Shown piece after piece: positions 59,887 through 64,000 of a stretch of DNA of 64,000 nucleotides. The position numbers and the translations under genes were made by a program. Below the pieces are notes generated by a model, which was not told where the DNA came from, made no database searches, and saw only the letters and a program-made list of their open reading frames with translations. Position 1 is the stretch's first letter. Every line of letters starts with the position of its first letter. The stretch is taken from assembly GCF_013087525.1 (NCBI RefSeq), contig NZ_JABFCS010000001.1:4216001-4280000 (forward strand). The letters are read 5' to 3'. This stretch comes from Ramlibacter montanisoli (lineage in GTDB: Bacteria > Pseudomonadota > Gammaproteobacteria > Burkholderiales > Burkholderiaceae_C).

Positions 59887-61152
59887 ATGCTGGCCCGCCT
59901 GAATTCCATCGTCCGCGCCCTGCGCATCGGTCTTGCCCGCAGGCTGCGCCGTCCCGCGCAGGGGGAACTGCTGTATGCCGACGGCGTGTTCGGCCGCGTG
60001 CTGCAGGCGCGGCGCGCGGTCGGCATTGCCGCCGTGGTCGGCGCCGCGGGCTGGGTGCTGCTGTCGCATCCGCCGATCGCCACGGTGGGCGCCGGCGAAA
60101 TGGGCGTGCGCACCAACGTGCTCACGGGCGACGTCGTGCAGTGGCGCGAAGGCTCCATCCTGGTGATCCCGGGCCTGCACGAGGCCCAGGTGTTCACGAT
60201 GCGCGACCGCACCTACAAGCCCGCGCAGCTCGCCAATGCCGCCGGCAGCGCACCGGTGCAATCGGTCGAAGGCCTGTCGGTGGGCATCGACCTCACGGTG
60301 CGCTATGCACTGGATCCCTCGCGCCTGGCGCACACGGCGCGCACGCTGCCGGGCAACGTGGACACCGAGCTCGTCGAGCCGGCCGTGCAGAACGTGGTCT
60401 ACAAGGTGTTCGCGCGCTACACCGTGCGCGAGATCTTCTCCACCAAGCGCGCCGAGATCCAGCAGACGCTGGACGCGGACCTGCGCCCGCGCCTGGCCGC
60501 CGACGGCGTGCTGCTCAAGGGCGTGCTGGTCGGCAAGGTGGACCTGCCGGCCGACTACGGCATGGAAGGCCTGCTGGCCGAGGAGCTGGAGACGCAGAAG
60601 ATGCGCTACACGCTGGAACTGAAGGACAAGCGCGTCAGGGAAACCGAGCTGGAAGCCTCGGCCGAGAAGGTGCGGCGCGAAGTGCGCGCCGAAGCGGCCG
60701 CGCGCGAGCAGGTGATCGCCGCCCGCGCGCAGGAAGAGGCGATGAAGCACGTGCTGCCCTTCAAGCAGCGGCAGATCGAGCAGCGCCGGCTGGAAGCCGA
60801 AGCGGAGAAGGAGTCGCGCATGAAGATCGCCGAAGGCAACGCCCAGGCGCGCCGCATCGAGGCGAACGGCGAGGCCGACGCGCGCAAGAAGCTCGCGGAG
60901 GCGGAGGCCTTCCGCATGGAGAAAGTGGGGCAGGCCAACGCGGAGCAGATGGCGCGCGAAGGCAGCCTGCTGTCGCGCCATCCGCTCCTGATCCAGAAGA
61001 CGCTGGCCGACAAACTTTCCGACAAGGTGCAGGTGATCATCGCCCCGCCCGGCTCCGGCGGCGGCTTCCTGGCGGCCAACCTGCTCGGTGGCGGGCCGCA
61101 GGGACGCGAGGGTCCGCAGCACGTGGTGGCCAAGCCTCGCGAGGAGGACTGA
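59887..61152 (+). CDS. SPFH-domain (prohibitin/stomatin/HflK-like) membrane protein
   Basis: The 421-residue protein has a short N-terminal cytoplasmic part, one membrane helix (about 43-60, AVGIAAVVGAAGWVLLSH), then an SPFH/band 7 domain (about 70-250; TVGAGEMGVRTNVLTG, GLSVGIDLTVRYALDPS, TVREIFSTKRAEIQQTLDADL). A long charged coiled coil follows (about 255-355, ETELEASAEKVRREV through RKKLAEAEAFRMEKVGQANAEQM), with a Gly-rich tail. It resembles prohibitin and SPFH scaffolds that form ring-like oligomers and recruit partners. It is 26 bases after the FG-GAP gene and one base before the next gene, so the three are one operon. Confidence 0.9.
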   Translation: MLARLNSIVRALRIGLARRLRRPAQGELLYADGVFGRVLQARRAVGIAAVVGAAGWVLLSHPPIATVGAGEMGVRTNVLTGDVVQWREGSILVIPGLHEAQVFTMRDRTYKPAQLANAAGSAPVQSVEGLSVGIDLTVRYALDPSRLAHTARTLPGNVDTELVEPAVQNVVYKVFARYTVREIFSTKRAEIQQTLDADLRPRLAADGVLLKGVLVGKVDLPADYGMEGLLAEELETQKMRYTLELKDKRVRETELEASAEKVRREVRAEAAAREQVIAARAQEEAMKHVLPFKQRQIEQRRLEAEAEKESRMKIAEGNAQARRIEANGEADARKKLAEAEAFRMEKVGQANAEQMAREGSLLSRHPLLIQKTLADKLSDKVQVIIAPPGSGGGFLAANLLGGGPQGREGPQHVVAKPREED

Positions 61153-61153
61153 C

Positions 61154-62607
61154 ATGCTGGCCACCGTCCTTGCGGCTGCCGCGGCGGCCACGCTGGGCAG
61201 CGCGCTCGTGAGCACCGACCAGGCGGTGCTGCGCGCGGCGCCGCGCGAGTCCGCGCCTCAGCAGGCGCAGCTGTGGCAGGGCGAGCTGCTGGAGGTGCGC
61301 GGCGAGCGGCTCGACTACCTGCAGGTCTGGGACCATGCGCGCGAGCGTGGCGGCTACGTGAAGGCGAGCCAGGTGCGGCGTACGACCCTGGCCGTCAGTG
61401 AAGCACCGGACCCGCTGGCGGTGCTGCGCTTCCTGCGCGAAGCGCCCGGCGCCGAGTCGCTCGGCATAGGCGTCGCGGCCGCCTGGCTGCAGGCGGCGCC
61501 CGCCGATGCGGTGCGCGGACCGGCGGGTGCGGAAGCGCTCGACGCGCTGGGCAGCTTCGCGGACCGTCTCGCGCAGCGCGCCTCCGGCGACAGCGCGGCG
61601 GGCAAGCCGGCACAGGCCGCGCTGTCCGCGCACCTAGAAGTCGCGGCGCGCTACGGCGTGAAGTTCGCGAGCTACGAGCGCGACGGCCGCATGCGCATCT
61701 GCTACGACGGCGACGCCTTCCGGCGCGTGCTGGCGCTGCCCGCGCAGCCGCAGCAGAAGGCGCGGGCAGCGCTGGCGCTGACCAATCCGGATTGCGCCGA
61801 CCCGGCGCTGCAGCCCCTGCAGCGGCACCAGTGGAACCTCTGGCGCGCGCAGGTGCTGGAACACGTGGAGGGCAAGGACCTGCCGGGGCACGTGAAGAAC
61901 CGCGTCGCGCTGCGGCGGGCGGCGGTGTGGAGCACGCTGGCCTACGAGCACACCCGGCTGGGCGAGCCCGCGCAGGCAGCGGCCGGGCGCGCGATCGCGG
62001 AGCTGGCCTCGGTGCAAAAGGGCGAACTCGCCGAGGACGACCAGGCCGCGTACAACGACGCCGCGATGCGCGTGAACGCCTCGCGCTGGGCGGCGATGCC
62101 GGCGCGGTCCACTCCGGCCGATCCGAAGCGGCCCTCCATCGTGACGCAGCCAGGCCAGCCCGGCGAGACCTGCGTGCTGCTGGTGGATGCCAGGCACGAT
62201 GCCGGCAACCCGCTGGCGCGCCGCTGCACCTATGCGGTGGTGTGCCGCAGTCGGCCAGCCTCAACCGCGAAGGCAATGCGCTGGCACTGGCGGTGCAGCC
62301 GGTCGACGGCTGGCGCGAGCTGTGGGTGTTCCGCAAGCGCGGCGGGCAGTGGAGCGTCGACATCGTGCCCCCGGCAGGCCTGGTGCCCGGCATCGGCTAT
62401 GCCGAATTCGCCGGCTGGGTGCCGGGCGGGCAGCAGGTGCTGGTGGCGCGCGAGGCGCGAGCGGAAGGACGTTACCGCCGGACCTATGAAGTGGTGAGCC
62501 TGGATTCGCTGGCGACGCAGCGGCAGGCGGCCGAAGCGACCGCGCTCGGACCATTCCAGCGCTGGCCGGATCGGGGGTGGAAGGAGATGTCGGTGAGCTT
62601 GCGCTGA
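61154..62607 (+). CDS. Exported SH3-like-domain protein (one-base frameshift)
   Basis: The protein is about 484 residues with a signal peptide (MLATVLAAAAAATLGSALVS). An N-terminal bacterial-SH3-like segment follows (QAVLRAAPRESAPQQAQLWQGELLEVRGERLDYLQVWDH, GGYVKASQVRR). The middle is long and helical, with CYDGDAFRRVLALPAQPQQ and ALRRAAVWSTLAYEHTRLGEPAQAAA, and the C-terminal half is beta-rich. One base is missing near 62239-62244, which joins AVV to WPQSASLNREGNALALAVQ. It starts one base after the SPFH stop and is probably its secreted partner. A wall- or peptide-binding role is suggested only by the SH3-like segment. Confidence 0.75.
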
Positions 62608-62619
62608 GGCGACCGCGAC

Positions 62620-64000
62620 TCAAGGCGCGGCAGCCACCGCCCCCGCCTTCCCACTGCGCGCCTTCGCCCGCCGCACGAACTCCGGCAGGAAACTCCTGCG
62701 GCTGCGGTCCGCGAACACCACCGTGACCTGGGTCCCGCTGGCTTCCTCCACCACCCCGCGCCCGTAGCGCCGCACCTCTACCAGATCCCCGCGCGTGAAC
62801 ACGGTCGGGCCGCTGGTTTCCTCCTCTACCACGGCGTCGTCCCCGACCTCGCCATTGCGCCGCAGCAGGTCCTCCACCACCGCCTCGTGCGCCTTGATGC
62901 GCCGGCAGTTGTCGCAGTGCTCGCAGCGTTCGAGCGGCGAGCCGTCCTCCAGGTGTTCCAGCAGCACGCGCCAGCGGCACTGGCCGGTCTGCGCGTAGAA
63001 GACCATGCGCTCCAGCGCCTCGCGGTCCAGGTCGCGCTTCTTGCCGTAGCCCTCGGTGAGCTCGCGCAGGCGTTCGCCGAACGCGCCCGTCTTCAGCAGG
63101 CGAAGGGTGCCGTCGCGGGCCATGGCGACGATCCTGTCCTTGCGCAGCAGGCCCAGCGCGACCTGCAGCTTGGATTTCGGCCGGCCCACTTTGGCCTGCA
63201 GCAGCGGCAGCGACCAGGCCTCGGCTTCCGCCGGCTTGTCCTGCAGCGCCTGCACGATCGCGGTCGCGTCCTCCTCGCCCGGATAGCGCCCGGCCATGAA
63301 GAACTGCTGGATCGCCTTGTCGCCGCGCAGGAACAGCAGGGTGCATTTCGCCGTCTCGCCGTCGCGCCCGGCGCGGCCGGCTTCCTGGTAATAGGACTCC
63401 AGCGTCGCCGGCAGCTGGTAGTGCAGCACGAAGCGGATGTCGGCCTTGTCGATGCCGAGGCCGAAGGCGTTGGTCGCCACCATCACGCGGCAGTGGCCGC
63501 CCATGAAGGCGTCCTGTGCGGCCCCGCGCTCCTGCGGGGAGAGCTTGCCGTGGTACAGCCCCGCCGGCTCGCCCGCATCCTGGAGCGCCTCATGCACGGC
63601 GTGCGCCGCCTTGACGGTGGCGGTGTAGACGATGCCGCTGCCGGGCGTGGCGCCCACCAGCTTGAGCACCTGGGCCAGCTTCTCGGATTCATCGGCCACC
63701 GCGACCACCCGCAGGTCGAGGTTGGGCCGGTAGGAACTGGTGTTCACCACGCCGTTTTCGGGAATGCCGAGCTGCTTGCAGATGTCGGCGGCGATGTCGT
63801 CCGTGGCCGTGGCGGTCAGCGCCAGCACGATGGGCTTGCCCAGGCGCGGCAGCGCATGCGCGATCTCGAGGAAGGCCGGGCGGAAATCGTGGCCCCAGTG
63901 CGAGATGCAATGCGCCTCGTCCACGGCGAGCAGCGCCACGGGATGCGCCTGCAGCATCTCCTGGAAGCCCGGGTCGGCCAGCCGCTCGGGCGTGGTCATG
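62620..64000 (-). CDS. recQ: ATP-dependent DNA helicase RecQ family, C-terminal part (runs off the window)
   Basis: The visible 460 residues begin within the helicase core: a DEAH box (AVDEAHCISHWGHDFRPAF), the TATAT motif (LALTATATDDIAADI), ATNAFGLGIDKADIRFV and QEAGRAGRDGE (motif VI). A zinc-binding domain with four cysteines (CRWRVLLEHL, CEHCDNC) and a winged-helix-like tail with FTRGDLVEVRRYGRGVV follow. The Walker A and N-terminus lie beyond base 64000. The protein ends at 62620. RecQ unwinds branched DNA during recombination and repair. It converges on the SPFH cluster with 12 bases between stops. Confidence 0.92.
   Translation of the reverse strand, partial: MTTPERLADPGFQEMLQAHPVALLAVDEAHCISHWGHDFRPAFLEIAHALPRLGKPIVLALTATATDDIAADICKQLGIPENGVVNTSSYRPNLDLRVVAVADESEKLAQVLKLVGATPGSGIVYTATVKAAHAVHEALQDAGEPAGLYHGKLSPQERGAAQDAFMGGHCRVMVATNAFGLGIDKADIRFVLHYQLPATLESYYQEAGRAGRDGETAKCTLLFLRGDKAIQQFFMAGRYPGEEDATAIVQALQDKPAEAEAWSLPLLQAKVGRPKSKLQVALGLLRKDRIVAMARDGTLRLLKTGAFGERLRELTEGYGKKRDLDREALERMVFYAQTGQCRWRVLLEHLEDGSPLERCEHCDNCRRIKAHEAVVEDLLRRNGEVGDDAVVEEETSGPTVFTRGDLVEVRRYGRGVVEEASGTQVTVVFADRSRRSFLPEFVRRAKARSGKAGAVAAAP

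Overview
The window is dense, very GC-rich bacterial chromosome with no rRNA, tRNA, phage, insertion sequence or CRISPR that I could recognise. Gene content and order point to a betaproteobacterium of the order Burkholderiales, most likely Comamonadaceae (Ramlibacter/Variovorax-like). The evidence is mrdA-mreD-mreC-mreB divergent from gatC-gatA-gatB, three Bug-type (TctC) solute receptors each beside a catabolic gene, a DUF4148 protein, a PldA-type phospholipase and a Crp/Fnr regulator. The genus is an inference; nothing in the window proves it.

Layout. 1-6.5 kb: cell-shape genes (mrdA, mreD, mreC, mreB, minus strand) and the GatCAB amidotransferase operon (plus strand). 6.5-18.1 kb: housekeeping and envelope genes (pyrE, exonuclease III, lipoprotein, phospholipase A1, Rep helicase, AEC transporter, small membrane proteins, cardiolipin synthase-like protein). 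18.2-25.3 kb: biotin-carrier/carboxyltransferase locus, asparaginase, arginase, hybrid sensor kinase, DUF4148 protein. 25.4-27.8 kb: a Crp/Fnr regulator divergent from a membrane adenylate cyclase with a 2Fe-2S domain (CyaC type). 27.8-34 kb: an acid-catabolism locus (Bug receptor, CoA-transferase, HMG-CoA-lyase-like enzyme, LysR, swivel-first aconitase-family protein). 34-40.3 kb: winged-helix regulator, beta-propeller, DUF899 and several small exported or membrane proteins. 40.6-46.3 kb: a tightly packed minus-strand run of metallophosphoesterase, Ser/Thr kinase-Usp fusion, enoyl-CoA hydratase, quinone-reductase-like MDR, Bug receptor and HAD phosphatase. 46.3-55.3 kb: hemerythrin, hydrolase, FAD monooxygenase, Bug receptor, flavin-split-barrel protein, HPF-like protein, cytochrome c, cupredoxin, chemoreceptor and MauG-type peroxidase. 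55.5-64 kb: M15 peptidase, two-component system, a divergent three-gene SPFH cluster, and the 3' part of recQ.

Two themes stand out. First, redox/oxygen sensing: CyaC-type cyclase, Crp/Fnr protein, hemerythrin and HPF genes each preceded by a TTGA-N6-TCAA (FNR-like) box, and a cytochrome/cupredoxin/peroxidase/chemoreceptor block. Second, several sharp palindromes in regulatory gaps: a perfect 22-bp palindrome at 59113-59134, tandem sites at 25361-25401 and 40535-40574, and TTCC/GGAA repeats at 30971-31023.

Quality warning: about twenty otherwise intact genes, including essential ones (mreB, mreD, pyrE), carry a single one-base frame change. Most are one-base losses, about half of them in runs of four or five G or C. 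This is almost certainly a sequence-accuracy problem, so frameshifted genes are annotated over their full inferred span.
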